NCBI GenBank assembly: GCA_902520835.1
Contig: CABYPD010000006.1
Location: 1-64,000, forward strand
Length of the DNA: 64,000 bases
Source: an uncultured Bacteroidota bacterium
GTDB taxonomy: Bacteria > Bacteroidota > Bacteroidia > Flavobacteriales > Flavobacteriaceae
Reading direction: 5' to 3'
Both the position numbers and the translations under genes were made by a program. The notes under the pieces were generated by a model. The model was given only the letters and a program-made list of their open reading frames with translations. It did not search any database and had not been told where the DNA came from. Positions 20,248 through 30,835 of the stretch are shown here, piece by piece; within the stretch, counting starts at the first letter, position 1; the number at the start of each line of letters is the position of its first letter.

Positions 20248-21540
20248 TCAAAGCCCAATATTATTAAAGCCAAGCTCGTTCAATAATTTTTTATTGCCAT
20301 TTTGTAATTTTATTGCATAAGCTTCTGAATTTTTAAAAGAATCTAAAGCTAATTGTAAATTTTCATATGAATTGATTAAATCAAGATTATTGTTAAAATA
20401 TTTCAGTATGTGATCGGAAATTTCAACACGTCCAAAAAAATCTTTCTCAAAAGATTCTTTTCTAAATTCTGTATCTAAATATATCTGTAAAATGGGTAAA
20501 TTATCAATTGCCGCTTCGATAGTAAAAGATGTTCCTGTACTTATAAAAAGTACACATTGAGCCAAGTATTCATGACGTTCTTCATTTGATGAAAATAAAA
20601 TAAATTCACGACCATCACCAAATCTGTCTTCATAAACAGCGTCCTTAGGGATATATAATGTAACATTTTTTATATTCTTTAATTCATCATATTCACTAAT
20701 AGGAAGGCTTGGATATGGCCTAACTAAGATTTCATAACCTAAATGATTTGCAATACGTGCTATTTTTTTTATGAGTTGGATTTCATGTTGCAGAAAAATC
20801 ACATCACAAAAAGCGCAAGCATAACCAATGAATTTGGACTCATTTCCAATTAATTTATAATTTTTTCTTGATTTATAAAAATCGAAAAAAGGGTAGGGTC
20901 CTATTAACTCAATTCTATCATCACAGAGAAATAAATTATGAACAGAACTTAAATCATTAAGCATTTGATTAGACCAAATAAAATATTTTTTGGCTGATAC
21001 AAAAAACTGTGTATAGAATGGGTTGTCCCAAGATGATATTACGCTATAAATCATTACATTTTTATTTCGTAGAAATTTAATTAAACTAGCATATTTAATA
21101 TGTCTTAATAAAATAGAGTCATATATATAAATATTTTCTTGAGATAAATTAAGATTGTAGTCAAAGCTTTTTACTCCTCTAAAAAAAAGATTTTCGTAAT
21201 TAGGTAAAAAATTATTTATAATAGACTTTATGTGCCAAAAAAAACTTAGAAAAATATTTAAATAAATAAAACTGTTGTATATATTTCTCTTTGGAAAGTA
21301 TATATCTGAGGAGCTTTTGGCAGTTTTGGAAAACAAAAAAGTTAATTTTGCCCAAATTGAGTTAAAACCACTATTGTCCTTCACATTAAAATATTCTTGG
21401 GGATATCCAAAAGTATTTTCTGATGAATAATTTGGACTTAATAATATTAGCTTTCCTTTTGATAACTTATTTAAATATTTAAATAAAAAATAATTTTTTT
21501 TATTTAATGTATCATCAGTTATAAAATACCAATTATTCAT
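20248..21540 (-). CDS. Uncharacterised protein of polysaccharide locus, possible surface-carbohydrate biosynthesis protein
   Basis: Long ORF in operon; SSNEERHEYLAQCVLFISTGTSFTIEAAIDNLPILQIYLD resembles a GT-B-like C-terminal donor site. Confidence 0.55.
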   Translation of the reverse strand: MNNWYFITDDTLNKKNYFLFKYLNKLSKGKLILLSPNYSSENTFGYPQEYFNVKDNSGFNSIWAKLTFLFSKTAKSSSDIYFPKRNIYNSFIYLNIFLSFFWHIKSIINNFLPNYENLFFRGVKSFDYNLNLSQENIYIYDSILLRHIKYASLIKFLRNKNVMIYSVISSWDNPFYTQFFVSAKKYFIWSNQMLNDLSSVHNLFLCDDRIELIGPYPFFDFYKSRKNYKLIGNESKFIGYACAFCDVIFLQHEIQLIKKIARIANHLGYEILVRPYPSLPISEYDELKNIKNVTLYIPKDAVYEDRFGDGREFILFSSNEERHEYLAQCVLFISTGTSFTIEAAIDNLPILQIYLDTEFRKESFEKDFFGRVEISDHILKYFNNNLDLINSYENLQLALDSFKNSEAYAIKLQNGNKKLLNELGFNNIGL

Positions 21541-22735
21541 GTTTATATATTGAGATAGTTTTGAATAGAATAAAAAGAGTAAGAAAGAAATATAACCAAA
21601 TATGAATTAATCTAATGGATATAAAGTCATATAAATTTAGGTTTGGCTGAAAAAATATTGCTAAAAAAAAAATAGAATAGAAAATAACAAATGCTATTAC
21701 ATTTATTAATATTATACTTCTATTTTTTTTAAAGGATATAATATAATATTGAAACACTGATATCAATGATGTAGGAATAACATATAATAACGCAAATTTT
21801 ATTTCTCCTATAATATCTATGTACTTTGGAAAAAAAGTACCGATAAAAAAATTTGCTGAAAACAAAACAATTAAGATTGAAATAGCTGAAATAATAAATA
21901 AAATAAATGAACTTTTTTTAATTAGTCGAAAAGACTCAGTATTATTTCTTTTTAAATCAAAAAACTTAGCATAAAATAACTCAGTTATTGAATTAGGAAT
22001 GACTGATAGAAAAGAAATAAAAATAAATATAAAAGTATAATAACCTGCAATCAGAGGACCGTAAAAATTTTCAATAAAAACACGATCTAAAACTGTAACC
22101 GCTATAAATGAGATGTTTGTAATTAACAAGGCTCTACCATTTAGGAATAGATAGAGAAAATCCTTTATTTTAATATTTATTGATAGAAATTTTAATATAT
22201 CACCTTTTTTAGTAAAATATAAGAAAAATCCTGAAAATAAAACTGCCCAAAAAAGACCTTCAAATCCAAACATTATCAAACCTGAAATTTGAAAAATAAC
22301 TGGAATATAATTTATTAAAATACTCTGCTTAACAAATAACGTAGTATTTCCTCTTGCTCTATTTGAAAGTCTATAAATGTTAAATTGATTATAAAAAACG
22401 GAACCTAATAAAAACAGAAAAATTAATGTATTTTGATAATATAATGTAACTAAAATTAAAAATACTAAACTAACCCAAAAACTTATTGAAGCAGTTAATC
22501 GAGTGTAGTAATTAATATGACTTTTATTTCTTCCAGACAAGACCAAATCTAATCCAAATCTGGAGCCTAAATGAGAATATTCTAAAAGAGAAAATAAGGA
22601 TTTAGCCACTCCATAAATTCCAAGTTCTTTAACAGTTACCGTAGATGTAATTAATAAAATAAATCCTATGTTTAAGCATTGAAAAATAGCATTTTGGAAA
22701 ATATGTAAGTAATTACTATTAATTTTTAAATTCAT
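21533..22735 (-). CDS. Polysaccharide flippase, Wzx-like
   Basis: Multi-pass; KELGIYGVAKSLFSLLEYSHLGSRFGLDLV, GPLIAGYYTFIFIFISFLSVIPNSITELFYAKF. Confidence 0.8.
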   Translation of the reverse strand: MNLKINSNYLHIFQNAIFQCLNIGFILLITSTVTVKELGIYGVAKSLFSLLEYSHLGSRFGLDLVLSGRNKSHINYYTRLTASISFWVSLVFLILVTLYYQNTLIFLFLLGSVFYNQFNIYRLSNRARGNTTLFVKQSILINYIPVIFQISGLIMFGFEGLFWAVLFSGFFLYFTKKGDILKFLSINIKIKDFLYLFLNGRALLITNISFIAVTVLDRVFIENFYGPLIAGYYTFIFIFISFLSVIPNSITELFYAKFFDLKRNNTESFRLIKKSSFILFIISAISILIVLFSANFFIGTFFPKYIDIIGEIKFALLYVIPTSLISVFQYYIISFKKNRSIILINVIAFVIFYSIFFLAIFFQPNLNLYDFISIRLIHIWLYFFLTLFILFKTISIYKHE

Positions 22736-22743
22736 TTAAAAAA

Positions 22744-23483
22744 CTATATAGCTGTCCAACCTCCGTCAATAACCAAATTATGACCAGTTATATAACTAGA
22801 ATCACTTGACAATAAAAAAGAAACAGAAGGAGCGATTTCACTAGGTTTAGCTAACCTTCCGAGTGGTACTTTTTTAGAATATTGTTTAATAAAGTTTGTA
22901 TTTTGATCATTAAAAACGCCACCAGGTGAAACGCAATTAACTCTAATCCTTTGTTTGCCTAAATAAGATGCTAAATAACGCGTAAAATTAATAACTCCTC
23001 CCTTTATTGCTGAATATGCTGCAGGGGAAGTCATACCTGACGTGTTTTCATAAATTGAAAAATCGCTACCAACAATGCCATAAATTGAAGCTATATTGAC
23101 AATAGAACCAGATTGATTAAGTTTCATATGCTCGGCTACTTTTTGAGTAATAAAAAAACATGAATTTAACTGCATATCAACATTTAATTTCCAAGATGAT
23201 AGTTCTATATCTTCAAATTTATTTCCCCAATCACTTGTTCTTGGATACGCATTATTTACTAGTCCATCAATTTTTCCATATTTTCTTATTACATTATCAA
23301 TCATGATGTTTACAGATTCTGGATTTGTAATGTCACATTTGTAGTAAAACTCTTTATTTGTTTTACCTAGATTTAAATCTGCATTAATTGCTATTCCTCC
23401 GCAGTTCATTATATTTTTTAGGATTGATTGACCAATCAAACCACTACCACCAGTAATAATAACTACTTTGTTTTTAAATTCAT
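22744..23483 (-). CDS. Short-chain dehydrogenase/reductase; N-terminus in another frame relative to the likely ATG at 23483
   Basis: ORF body has VNNAYPRTSDWGN, YSAIKGGVINFTRYLASYLGKQRIRVNCVSPGG; upstream in frame reads NKVVIITGGSGLIGQSIL but has no ATG unless one A is added to the A5 run. Confidence 0.85.
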
Positions 23484-24160
23484 TTATTGAAAATTTTATT
23501 TATAATTGGTTTTGTGTCAATAATTTTATTTTTTGGATAATTTCCTAAAATAGTTTTTGATTCTGGAACTTTAAGGTTTAACAATGTAGCATTAGCAGCA
23601 ACAATGACATTTTTTTCAATTATACACTTACCAATTATTGATGAATTTGAATATAGAATATTATTGCCTTTAAAAATTGGATATACACCTTCATGTGTTG
23701 CACCTACAGTAGTTCCCTGATAGAAAACCATTTTATTATGATATTTTGCTCGACCTAAAACTGTTCCAAGAGGGTGAACTACAATAAATATATCTGGCAG
23801 TTCTATTCCGTAAAATGCGTCAATTCCGTGTAATGATTTATTTAAAAGAAATAATTTAGATGCTGTTGTCTCATCATTATTTTGTGTATAAAATTCTCTA
23901 GACAAATAATATAAAAATACACAGTAGTGATCAGAGTTTAAATGATTAAAAAATGAATTCTCACCAATATTATAATAACTTAATTTAACATGACTAAATG
24001 AAAATTCAATTTTATCTATAATATTTTTAATGGGTGAAATTAAAGTTTTATAATGAATATTAGAAAATGGGAAGAAATTATTGCATTGAATGGAAACATA
24101 CTTTGATAAATCTTCAATACTAATTGATGTCTCTAAATTCTTTAAACTCATATTAATCAA
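23480..24160 (-). CDS. Serine acetyltransferase-like hexapeptide transferase
   Basis: YGIELPDIFIVVHPLGTVLGRAKYHNKMVFYQGTTVGATHEGVYPIF... Confidence 0.82.
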   Translation of the reverse strand: MINMSLKNLETSISIEDLSKYVSIQCNNFFPFSNIHYKTLISPIKNIIDKIEFSFSHVKLSYYNIGENSFFNHLNSDHYCVFLYYLSREFYTQNNDETTASKLFLLNKSLHGIDAFYGIELPDIFIVVHPLGTVLGRAKYHNKMVFYQGTTVGATHEGVYPIFKGNNILYSNSSIIGKCIIEKNVIVAANATLLNLKVPESKTILGNYPKNKIIDTKPIINKIFNK

Positions 24161-24920
24161 ATGATCTTACATTAATGTTTTTTTGTAATAAAAATTTTCT
24201 AACATCTTTAAAACCTGTTCCCAAAAAATTAAATAAATCACTAGCAGCAGCAGCACTAATATTGAATTTTAAAATTTCCTCAAAATGTTCTGGCTTCCCA
24301 GATCCACCAGAGATGATTGTAGGTATTTTAATATTATTCAGAAGTTTTAATATCCCTAAATCATATCCGAACCCAGTTCCATCTTTGTCAATACTATTTA
24401 ACATTATTTCACCAGGCGAAAAATTGACAACTTTATTTAAATAACTATGCAACATTTCGACTTGTTTAGTTCCATTATTATGAAATACTATTTTTTCGTT
24501 ATTGATCAATTTATAATCAATGTTCAATAACACAGATTGATTTCCATATTTGGACCTACAATAATTTATAATACTAATATTATTTAAAAAAGCACTTGAA
24601 AAAAGAACTTTATCAGCACCAAAATTAAAGCATTTATCAATTGAATCATTAGAATTAATACCTCCGCCAATAGTTAATGGAACAAAAACATTATTTAATA
24701 ATTGTTCAATATCCGTAAAAAATTCATTTGTTAAAACTGAGGGTCTATCTCTATTTACATTTAATACAACAAGCTCATCAATTACATCTCCGATGTTACT
24801 AAAATTAAATTTATTAATTAACCAATCTATATTACCAACTTTTTGTAAAACAAAATTTCTACTTAAATAAAACCAACCGTTATGATAAAATAAAATGAAT
24901 ATCAATCTTTTTTTAACCAT
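24153..24920 (-). CDS. HisF-like cyclase subunit of sugar amidation system
   Basis: FVPLTIGGGINSNDSIDKCFNFGADKVLFSSAF, MLNSIDKDGTGFGYDLGIL, IPTIISGGSG. Confidence 0.9.
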   Translation of the reverse strand: MVKKRLIFILFYHNGWFYLSRNFVLQKVGNIDWLINKFNFSNIGDVIDELVVLNVNRDRPSVLTNEFFTDIEQLLNNVFVPLTIGGGINSNDSIDKCFNFGADKVLFSSAFLNNISIINYCRSKYGNQSVLLNIDYKLINNEKIVFHNNGTKQVEMLHSYLNKVVNFSPGEIMLNSIDKDGTGFGYDLGILKLLNNIKIPTIISGGSGKPEHFEEILKFNISAAAASDLFNFLGTGFKDVRKFLLQKNINVRSFD

Positions 24921-25522
24921 TTTTCTAAAATATTTAAAAACTTTATCCCTGCTTTTGAGCTTTTTTCTGGGTGAAACTGACAGGCAAGAATATTATTTTT
25001 TTTTATGAAGGATTTTATTTTGATTCCATCATAAGATGTTGTTCCAATTTCAAGATCACTAATTTTATAGTCATTTATGAAGCCAAATGAATGGGTGAAA
25101 TAATATGAGTTATTTGTTATTTCTTGAAATAAATTAATTTCTTGTGTGTTGACCTCATTAAACCCGACATGAGGAACAAAAACATTTTTTTTTGAATCAA
25201 GTTTTTCAATTGTTGTATCGACATATCCTAAACCCCTTTTTTTTCCCTCCTCACTTGAATTAAAAAGAATTTGAAATCCTAAACAAATTCCAAAAAACCT
25301 CCCTCCGCTATCAATATACTTTTTAATTTCATCTAGAAGTTCAGTTTTCTCTAAAAAAGTAATAACTGAATCAAATGATCCTACACCTGGGAAAATAATT
25401 AAGTCGTAATCTATTAAATTTTTTTTTGAATCAATTACATCAAATTTTTCAAATTTTGTTTTAACCCACCTTAAAACTGACCCTAAATTGCATAAGCCTG
25501 AATTAATTATACCAATTTTCAT
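24902..25522 (-). CDS. HisH-like glutamine amidotransferase
   Basis: IIFPGVGSFDSVI, FFGICLGFQILF, CQFHPEKSSKAGIKFL. Confidence 0.93.
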   Translation of the reverse strand: MKIGIINSGLCNLGSVLRWVKTKFEKFDVIDSKKNLIDYDLIIFPGVGSFDSVITFLEKTELLDEIKKYIDSGGRFFGICLGFQILFNSSEEGKKRGLGYVDTTIEKLDSKKNVFVPHVGFNEVNTQEINLFQEITNNSYYFTHSFGFINDYKISDLEIGTTSYDGIKIKSFIKKNNILACQFHPEKSSKAGIKFLNILEKWLKKD

Positions 25523-26632
25523 TTAAACTATTTTAAATGTTGGCATCCATATTTCACCTTCTTTTTTGAATAATTCTTTGCTTACATGAAAATCTAAAAC
25601 ATCCATAAATTCACTTTTTTTCATTTCATAATATTCAAGATAAAAATGCAAATAATTCTCAGGAAAATGATTGTCATACATTTCTGCAAGTTGTTTTCCC
25701 TGGTCCCTAGATAAAGCTCCTCTTCTAATATCAATTCCAACATCTTGAGTGCCTCGACCGAATCCAAATTTTAAATACATTAAATAAGTGTGCAAGTCGT
25801 ATAAAAAGTTGTCATTCTGAGCAAAATTAGTGTAAGTACCAGTATTGGCATCATTTTTTTCAGTTAATCCATAATTTTCTTTTGCAACAATATAATTTCT
25901 ATAAGAATCCCAATTTTCAAAATATGACCAATGAGCTAATTTGATGTTAGATAAATCCGCAAAATCAAAATCCCACCAATACTTATCAACATCACTTAAA
26001 TCATCAAATGTTTGTGAAGTTTTTCCTTCCAAGTAAACTCTTTTTATAAATTCAGCATTGAAAGCTGCTTTATATTTTGACTCAGTGGACCCCCCATATT
26101 CAATTTCTCCATCTTCACCATACATTATTAAGTTTATGCCAAAATATTTAGCTACCCTCATCACTGAGGTAAATATTGATGTTGTCCATCCATACAAAGG
26201 TCTCCCTTGTTCAATAAATCCTTTTTTGTTAAGCTTTTTTGAAATTTGATTGGGAACATTAATTTCAATTAATGGAAAGCCTGATTTTTTTTTAAAATTT
26301 TCCAAATTATTAAATCCAATTTCTGATCTAGTTGGAGGATTAATTGTTACACAAAGAACATTTAAATTATACTTATTTTTCATTGTATACGAAACATAAG
26401 ATCCGTCTTTTCCTCCACTTACAGGAACTATAATATCATATGGACCAGAATTTTTAGACTTAGCTTCTTTTACTAACCCTAAAAACTCTTTTTCTCTTTT
26501 TTTCCAATCAAGAGATTTTTTTTCCTCTGACCACACACACGCATTACAACGTCCATTTTCATCAAATTCAATTCTATTTCTAGTTGACATATTTAAACAT
26601 GTCTTACACCAAAATATTTCTTCTTTACTCAT
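25523..26632 (-). CDS. N-acetyl sugar amidotransferase (WbpG/PseA-like)
   Basis: FWCKTCLNMSTRNRIEFDENGRCNACVWSEEKKSLDWKKRE, DIIVPVSGGKDGSYVSYTMK. Confidence 0.92.
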   Translation of the reverse strand: MSKEEIFWCKTCLNMSTRNRIEFDENGRCNACVWSEEKKSLDWKKREKEFLGLVKEAKSKNSGPYDIIVPVSGGKDGSYVSYTMKNKYNLNVLCVTINPPTRSEIGFNNLENFKKKSGFPLIEINVPNQISKKLNKKGFIEQGRPLYGWTTSIFTSVMRVAKYFGINLIMYGEDGEIEYGGSTESKYKAAFNAEFIKRVYLEGKTSQTFDDLSDVDKYWWDFDFADLSNIKLAHWSYFENWDSYRNYIVAKENYGLTEKNDANTGTYTNFAQNDNFLYDLHTYLMYLKFGFGRGTQDVGIDIRRGALSRDQGKQLAEMYDNHFPENYLHFYLEYYEMKKSEFMDVLDFHVSKELFKKEGEIWMPTFKIV

Positions 26633-26666
26633 AATTTTATTGTTTATAGTTTAAAAATTCTAAAAA

Positions 26667-27989
26667 TTAATTAAGTCTTTTAAATCCTGAATGACAAACA
26701 TCTGTCTTTAAATAATTATCAACTGAGTCGATATCTCTTTCGAAATCTCCAATTTTATTAAAAACCTTTTCAAGAGATTCAAAATATTCTTCAAGGATTT
26801 TTTTTGAATGTTTTGTTGAAGAATAAACAACATTAGCTGCTAAGAAGTTTTTTTTCAACATACTCTGTGTTATAAATGTTTTATACTTTAACCATTCTTC
26901 AGATTTAATAACAAAACTAGCTAAGGCATCCATCCCAGTAATTTCTATATTAATATTAGCATTAGTGGCTAACTTAATCCAATTATCTTTTATGGTTTTA
27001 CCTGTTTCTGTTATTATTTCCCATGATTTAATTTCATCCATTTCTTTTAAAGTTGCTAAGCCAGCAGTTGGACCAATTCTTTCAGTCCAAAACGTACTAC
27101 TAATAAAAGTGTCTTGAGCACATTCCATAATTTCTCTTTTACCTATAACTGCTGTAATAGCATGTCCATTTCCTAATGCCTTTCCAAACATGCACAAATC
27201 TGGAAAAACGTTGTATTTTTTATGAACACCCCCAAAAGTTTCTCTAAATCCGGATGTACACTCGTCAAAAATTAAAACAATGTTATTTTCTGAACATAAT
27301 CTCCTTACTTCTTCTAAATAACCTACTTTAGGTTCATAACTTCTAACCACTTCCATTTTAACTGCAGCTAGGTCTGGATTTTCTTTAATTATTGTTTTTA
27401 ATTCATTTAAATCATTATAATTAAATGGAAAAACGGTGTTTCTTAGTGCTTTTGGAACACCTAGAGGATTCAAGCCAGGAATTAAATGATTTTCTAAACT
27501 TTCATTTCCATTTAGGTTAGCGGACAGGTACCAATCATGCCATCCGTGATAACCACAAATAGCTATTTTATCTCTCCCAGTTGAAGCTCTAGCTATCCTT
27601 ATAGAAATAGCATTTGCTTCACCACCTGTTCTAGCAAATCTAACCATATCAGCCCAGTCATGAAGCTCAATTAATTTTTCTGCTAATTTAACCTCATCAG
27701 GACAATTTAAAGTAGACATGTTTCCGTTTTTAACTGCAGAAATCACTTCTTTTTCGATAGCCTTATTGCTGTAACCAAGAGAATTAGTCCCTACACCCAT
27801 GTGCGACATATCAGTGAATTTATTGTTATCTAAATCCCATATATGACACCCTTTTGCTTTACTGTAATAAGAAGGCCATAGATTAGGCAAGAATAACTCT
27901 GGACGCTTAGATAAAAGATGTGTTCCTCCTGGGATTATTTTCTTGGCCTTTTTGTAAAGGTTTTGACCTGTGTTATTTTTTAATTTCAT
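26667..27989 (-). CDS. Class III aminotransferase (glutamate-1-semialdehyde aminomutase-like)
   Basis: IIPGGTHLLSKRPELFLP, VRFARTGGEANAISIRIARASTGRDKIAICGYHGWHDWY, LIFDECTSGFRETFGG, FGKALGNGHAITAVIG. Confidence 0.93.
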   Translation of the reverse strand: MKLKNNTGQNLYKKAKKIIPGGTHLLSKRPELFLPNLWPSYYSKAKGCHIWDLDNNKFTDMSHMGVGTNSLGYSNKAIEKEVISAVKNGNMSTLNCPDEVKLAEKLIELHDWADMVRFARTGGEANAISIRIARASTGRDKIAICGYHGWHDWYLSANLNGNESLENHLIPGLNPLGVPKALRNTVFPFNYNDLNELKTIIKENPDLAAVKMEVVRSYEPKVGYLEEVRRLCSENNIVLIFDECTSGFRETFGGVHKKYNVFPDLCMFGKALGNGHAITAVIGKREIMECAQDTFISSTFWTERIGPTAGLATLKEMDEIKSWEIITETGKTIKDNWIKLATNANINIEITGMDALASFVIKSEEWLKYKTFITQSMLKKNFLAANVVYSSTKHSKKILEEYFESLEKVFNKIGDFERDIDSVDNYLKTDVCHSGFKRLN

Positions 27990-28683
27990 TTTGTTTTAAT
28001 AGTATAAATTCTGCGAATTCCCAATCCAAGGGCTCATCTATTTCGAGCCCAGAAATCTCATCAACTTCATAACTTAATGTTTTTGCTGTATAAAAAGATT
28101 TTTTCTTTAAAAAAAAATCCCATTTAGCTATGTAAAACCCACCCGAAGGGGTTATCTCTTTATCAAAATTCTGTCTACCTTGTTTTTTTACTTTATCTAA
28201 ATTATTCGCTAGTTCATCTAAATACTTATTTTGCTTCTGTATAAAAATTTTATGTGGTCTACTCTCTTTAACTGCAACAACACCTGTTGCTCTTTTATTA
28301 TTATCTAATAAATCAATCGAACCATCGAGATCATCAACAGTAATAAAAGGTGACGTTGGCTCTAACAATCCTATATATTCATATTCCTGATTAAGTTTGA
28401 TAGCATAATCCATGGCATGTAAAACTACATCTACGGAATCAGCGTCGTCTGAAGCTAAATACTCAGGTCTCAAAAAAGGTATAGTAGCTCCATATTTTTT
28501 TGCAATTGAAGCGTATTCTTTAGAATCTGTACTAACCCAAATATCATTGGAGAATTTAGAAGAATTTGCTGATCTAATTCTGTAACTAATTAACGGGTGT
28601 TTCCCTAACACTTTTATGTTTTTATCAACAATAGATTTAGAACCACTTCTAGCGGTTACTAACCATAAAATTTTTTTTTTCAT
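27973..28683 (-). CDS. Acylneuraminate cytidylyltransferase-like (NeuA/LegF type)
   Basis: LWLVTARSGSKSIVDKNIKVLGKHPLISYRIRSA, LLEPTSPFITVDDLDGSI. Confidence 0.9.
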   Translation of the reverse strand: MKKKILWLVTARSGSKSIVDKNIKVLGKHPLISYRIRSANSSKFSNDIWVSTDSKEYASIAKKYGATIPFLRPEYLASDDADSVDVVLHAMDYAIKLNQEYEYIGLLEPTSPFITVDDLDGSIDLLDNNKRATGVVAVKESRPHKIFIQKQNKYLDELANNLDKVKKQGRQNFDKEITPSGGFYIAKWDFFLKKKSFYTAKTLSYEVDEISGLEIDEPLDWEFAEFILLKQNEIKK

Positions 28684-28688
28684 ATAAT

Positions 28689-29735
28689 CTAAAAATCAAT
28701 ATTATGTATATCTATATTCGCTTTTTCAAAATCCTCATGTTTACCTACATCCAACCAGTAGCCAGAAAATGGAAAAGAAATTACTTTAAATTTTTTATTA
28801 ATTAATTCCTGTATTAAATCAGTAGCATCAAAAAAAACATCTTCAGGAATATATTTAAGCATAGATTTTTTAATTAAATAAACTCCTCCATTTGAATAAT
28901 ACGTATAAGTTGGTTTTTCTTTAAAACTTTTAACATACCCATCATTTGATTCTAAAACTGCATAAGGTATACCAACTTTATAAGGAATACCTAAAATGGC
29001 CATATCTGCGTCTTGTTTTATAAATTCATTAAAAAAATATTCATAGTTAATATTTGTTAATAAGTCTGAGTTAGTTACTAAAATGTAATCATGTTTAAAA
29101 TTTTTTATTTTCGACACTGCTCCAATTGTTCCTAAAGGCTCGTTATCCCAAATATATTTTATTTTAATATTTTTGTTCTTTCCTTCACCAAAATAATCTT
29201 CAATCTGCTTTCCTAGATACTTTAAAGAAATCCAAATATCATCAATACCAAATAATACCAACCTGTCTAAATTGTGCTCAATAATTGGCTTATCTCCAAC
29301 TACCAATAATGGCTTTGGTTTTAAATCTGTTAAAGGTTTAAGACGTTGTCCTCTTCCTCCAGCCATAATAACAGCATCAATAGGCAAGTAAGACCTAGTA
29401 TTTCTAAAATTAATAATATTTACTACTTTTCGATCACCATCTAAAACAGGTAATATCTTAAAGTCATCTTCTCTATATTCAATAATTTTTTTTAAATCAG
29501 TAGCTCCCTTTAAAATATACTTAGGGTTTTTTTGAATAATATTATCAATATTACTTTCAATAGTATAACCATTAATTAACCCTCTTCTTACATCTCCATC
29601 TGTAAGTGCGCCTATTAATTTTTCATCATTATCAACAACAAAAAGTATAGCATCCTTTGATAATTCATTTAATAAAAGTAAGGCTTCTTTTACTTTGCTT
29701 CCTGAAAGAATCAAGTGTTCTTTATATATTCTCAT
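28689..29735 (-). CDS. CBS-domain sugar nucleotidyltransferase (PtmE/LegX-like)
   Basis: N-terminal CBS (VVDNDEKLIGALTDGDVRRGL) plus AVIMAGGRGQRLKPLTDLKPKPLLVVGDKPIIEH. Confidence 0.9.
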   Translation of the reverse strand: MRIYKEHLILSGSKVKEALLLLNELSKDAILFVVDNDEKLIGALTDGDVRRGLINGYTIESNIDNIIQKNPKYILKGATDLKKIIEYREDDFKILPVLDGDRKVVNIINFRNTRSYLPIDAVIMAGGRGQRLKPLTDLKPKPLLVVGDKPIIEHNLDRLVLFGIDDIWISLKYLGKQIEDYFGEGKNKNIKIKYIWDNEPLGTIGAVSKIKNFKHDYILVTNSDLLTNINYEYFFNEFIKQDADMAILGIPYKVGIPYAVLESNDGYVKSFKEKPTYTYYSNGGVYLIKKSMLKYIPEDVFFDATDLIQELINKKFKVISFPFSGYWLDVGKHEDFEKANIDIHNIDF

Positions 29736-30835
29736 GAATGCTTTTTTATGATTTGAATAATGTTTTCTGCTACTTCTTTTTTAAAATAAATATTTTTCCC
29801 GTTAAAAACCCCTTTCTCTAAAGTTGCTAAAACCGCCAAACGAATAGATGAAACATCAAAAGGAACATTGATTATATTATCACTTTGTGCTCTCCCCTTC
29901 TGTCTATCCCCAACATTTATAACATATTTCTTAAAAGATCCTGCTTCTATAATCCCACTGGAGGTGTTACCTAATAGAAAATCTGCGTAATACATTGCTG
30001 AAAAATAATTTTCTTTTCCAAAATTCTCTATTAAAAAAATTTTATCCCTCATCCTTTCCTTCAAAAGATATAATTGCTCTCTATAAACCATACTCATATT
30101 ATCTGCATTAGGCATGGTAATAACTAAATTAATTTTTGTTGAGGTAAATTCCAATGCTTTTATAATTTCTAATGCATAATTTTTATTTTCTTCAAAAGCA
30201 TTTGTTTCAGGATGAAATGTTATCAAGCAATAAGGTTCATCTTTTATCTCGAATCTCGAAAAAAAATCTTTCTTATTAATTGGTTTAAATTCTATTATAT
30301 TAGAAATACTTAAAGCTCCAACATCAAAAATATTTTTATCAGATTCAATTAATTCTGCTACTCTAAACTTATATAACTCTGTAGATGTAAAATGAATTTT
30401 TGAAGCTAATGAAATTTGGTGTCTGTATATATTATCTATAGCCCCTAAAGTTGTTTCTCCTCCATGTATATGAGCTAGTTTTATACCAAAAGGAATAGAC
30501 GCTTGCACAGCTGCACTCATTTCAAATCGATCACCTAAACAAAAGACTAAATCAAAAGAATGATTGTCCCAAAAATTCGAAAACTTAATAATTGTATTTC
30601 CATAAGAAATTGTAATACCCTTTTGGGTATCATCATCAATTAAAGATGAAATTTTATGAATAGTTTTATATCCATCATTTTCAATATCTGTAAGAGTATA
30701 GCCATGAAGTTTAGAAAGATGAGTGCCAAAAGCTATAATTTCTAATTCAAAAAAAGAATCAATTTTTATTTTCTGCAGTAATGGCAAATAAATACCATAA
30801 TCTGCTCTTGAACTAGTTAGTACTCCTATTCTCAT
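29732..30835 (-). CDS. neuC: UDP-N-acetylglucosamine 2-epimerase, hydrolysing (NeuC/LegG-like)
   Basis: RIGVLTSSRADYGIYLPLLQKI, FCLGDRFEMSAAVQA, HIHGGETTLGAIDN, LLGNTSSGIIEA. Confidence 0.92.
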   Translation of the reverse strand: MRIGVLTSSRADYGIYLPLLQKIKIDSFFELEIIAFGTHLSKLHGYTLTDIENDGYKTIHKISSLIDDDTQKGITISYGNTIIKFSNFWDNHSFDLVFCLGDRFEMSAAVQASIPFGIKLAHIHGGETTLGAIDNIYRHQISLASKIHFTSTELYKFRVAELIESDKNIFDVGALSISNIIEFKPINKKDFFSRFEIKDEPYCLITFHPETNAFEENKNYALEIIKALEFTSTKINLVITMPNADNMSMVYREQLYLLKERMRDKIFLIENFGKENYFSAMYYADFLLGNTSSGIIEAGSFKKYVINVGDRQKGRAQSDNIINVPFDVSSIRLAVLATLEKGVFNGKNIYFKKEVAENIIQIIKKHS

